From Clostridiales bacterium UBA1742 (GTDB lineage: Bacteria; Bacillota; Clostridia; TANB77; CAG-508): 6,264 bases of DNA. The DNA is taken from assembly GCA_002314935.1 (NCBI GenBank), contig DCHW01000031.1:1-6264 (forward strand), read 5' to 3'. The position numbers and the translations under genes are program-made. The notes under the pieces are model-generated. The model saw only the letters and a program-made list of their open reading frames with translations. It ran no database searches and was not told the DNA's origin. Positions 5,675 to 6,264 of the stretch are shown in pieces (the first letter of the stretch is position 1; each line of letters starts with the position of its first letter).

Positions 5675-6256
5675 ATGATAGTTAAAAACCCAAAATTTGA
5701 AATTTCTGCTGTTAGTCCAAAACAATATCCAACTAATAATTTACCCGAAATTGTTTTAGTTCGGAAAATCAAATGTTGGTAAATCCTCTTTTGTTAATAC
5801 AATGGTAAATAGAAAAGGATTAGCTAGAACTAGTTCAGAGCCACGGAAAAACACGTCAAATTAATTTTTATAATATAGATAATTCTTTCTATTTTGTTGA
5901 TTTACCTCGGATTTGGTTACAGTAAAATGAGCAAAGAAGAACAAGTTAAAGTTGGGAATTTTATTGAACAATATTTACAAATAAGACAAAATATTTCTTT
6001 AATTATATTTTTAATAGACATTAGGCACGACCCAACTGAAAATGATAAATTAATGTATAACTATATTGTTAATAAATCTCAAAGGCCATGTTTAATAATT
6101 GCAAATAAAGCGGATAAAATAGCTCCTACTAAAGTAGAAGCTAGAGTAAAAGAATTACAAAACATATTAAATCCTCTAAAAGATTTACCTTTTTTAGCAT
6201 TTTCTTCGGAAAAGAAAATTTACTGTGAAGATGTTTGGAAATATATAAAAAAATAA
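5675..6256 (+). CDS. engB: Ribosome-biogenesis GTPase EngB (YsxC/YihA), needs three +1 frameshifts
   Basis: EngB is a TRAFAC-class GTPase that helps late 50S subunit assembly; it is essential in many bacteria. Read as 5675-5761, 5763-5843, 5845-5907 and 5909-6256, the DNA encodes one uninterrupted 192-residue protein of normal family length. Family features appear in order: N-terminal SAVSPKQYP; G1 GKSNVGKS (30-37); G2 region GKTRQ (57-61); G3 DLPGFGY (75-81); DIRHDPTEND (114-123); G4 NKAD (143-146); G5 FSSE (175-178); C-terminal WKYIKK. The ATG has AAGGAG seven bases upstream. Each join skips one C in front of a GGA glycine codon; the zero-frame codon there is CGG every time. Unshifted reading ends at TAA 5780-5782, 5862-5864 or 5923-5925. 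There is no other lesion, no missing key residue and no missense decay, which argues against an ordinary pseudogene. Programmed recoding or a systematic sequencing error are the live options. Confidence 0.9.
5762..5765 (+). other. engB: +1 frameshift site 1 in engB (GTT-CGG-A to GTT-c-GGA)
   Basis: After Val29 (GTT, 5759-5761) the zero-frame codon is CGG (5762-5764), leading to TAA at 5780-5782 after five more codons. Skipping C5762 gives GGA, then AAA TCA AAT GTT GGT AAA TCC, which is the P-loop GKSNVGKS. The glycine produced is Gly30, the first residue of G1. No Shine-Dalgarno-like stimulator is seen just upstream (the preceding bases read GAAATTGTTTTAGTT). Confidence 0.85.
5844..5847 (+). 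other. engB: +1 frameshift site 2 in engB (CCA-CGG-A to CCA-c-GGA)
   Basis: After Pro56 (CCA, 5841-5843) the zero-frame codon is CGG (5844-5846), and TAA at 5862-5864 would end translation. Skipping C5844 gives GGA AAA ACA CGT CAA, which is GKTRQ. This is the PGKTRQ segment of switch I with the G2 threonine (Thr59). The recovered glycine is Gly57. Confidence 0.85.
5908..5911 (+). other. engB: +1 frameshift site 3 in engB (CCT-CGG-A to CCT-c-GGA)
   Basis: After Pro77 (CCT, 5905-5907) the zero-frame codon is CGG (5908-5910), with TAA at 5923-5925 soon after. Skipping C5908 gives GGA TTT GGT TAC, completing the G3 motif DLPGFGY. The recovered glycine is Gly78, the invariant G of DxxG. From here the frame is open to the natural stop at 6254-6256. 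Confidence 0.85.
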
Positions 6257-6264
6257 AAATAATG

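Noticed and set aside
5762..5911. Simple codon reassignment of CGG (to Gly, Trp or Gln, as known in other bacteria)
   Set aside because: Reading CGG as any single amino acid keeps the zero frame and runs into TAA at each site. A four-base step is needed to continue EngB.
6206..6211. A fourth possible C-GGA shift near TTCGGA
   Set aside because: Here the frame reads TCG GAA (Ser-Glu of the G5 FSSE motif) and continues normally to WKYIKK and the stop. CGG is not the in-frame codon.
5675..6256. engB as a decayed pseudogene
   Set aside because: All G motifs and the full length are intact and the three lesions are identical in form. Random decay would give mixed indels, stops and missense changes, and this GTPase is usually essential.
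5894..6256. Independent 120-residue gene starting at TTG 5894
   Set aside because: It is the C-terminal two thirds of EngB in the third frame. There is no ribosome site before 5894 and it would lack G1 and G2.
6262..6264. ATG at the window edge as the start of a following gene
   Set aside because: There is no Shine-Dalgarno sequence before it and no downstream sequence to judge.

Overview
The window looks like a chromosomal segment of a low-GC Firmicute (Bacillota, probably an uncultivated Clostridia/Bacilli-type lineage). The base composition is very AT-rich. Shine-Dalgarno sites are strong and GGAGG-like. Arginine is written mostly AGA with some CGT. The genes are housekeeping translation and ribosome-assembly genes: ribosomal protein S20, the GatCAB amidotransferase, seryl-tRNA synthetase and the ribosome-biogenesis GTPase EngB (YsxC/YihA). 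GatCAB suggests that Gln-tRNA and/or Asn-tRNA are made by transamidation.

Layout. At 65-271 (+) is a small XRE/Cro-type helix-turn-helix protein that ends in its own intrinsic terminator. At 369-632 (+) is rpsT, behind a near-consensus extended -10 promoter and ahead of a very symmetrical hairpin that can stop transcription from both sides. At 658-909 (-) is an unrecognised 83-residue protein with two hydrophobic segments and its own promoter in a repeat-rich gap. At 986-4210 (-) is the gatC-gatA-gatB operon. A divergent promoter region (about 4211-4353) separates it from serS-engB (4354-6256, +). The serS product looks like the archaeal/eukaryotic-like branch of SerRS rather than the E. coli type.

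The striking part is engB (5675-6256). It encodes a complete, well-conserved 192-residue EngB only if the ribosome shifts +1 three times. Each shift falls at the same tetranucleotide, C-GGA, where the zero-frame codon is CGG and the +1 codon is GGA (Gly). The three glycines are the first residues of the G1 (GKSNVGKS), G2 (GKTRQ) and G3 (DLPG, final G) regions of the GTPase. Without the shift each site meets TAA within five or six codons. In the other seven genes of the window (about 1,720 codons) I found no in-frame CGG codon at all. Repeated +1 recoding at an unassigned or untranslated CGG codon, with Gly decoded from the overlapping GGA, explains this better than random decay. A systematic sequencing error cannot be excluded from sequence alone.

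How the genes fit together: nearly everything here serves translation. S20 and EngB serve ribosome assembly, and GatCAB and SerRS serve tRNA charging. The recoding signal sits inside a GTPase needed for 50S maturation, so ribosome production could in principle respond to tRNA supply or frameshift efficiency; that last point is inference.
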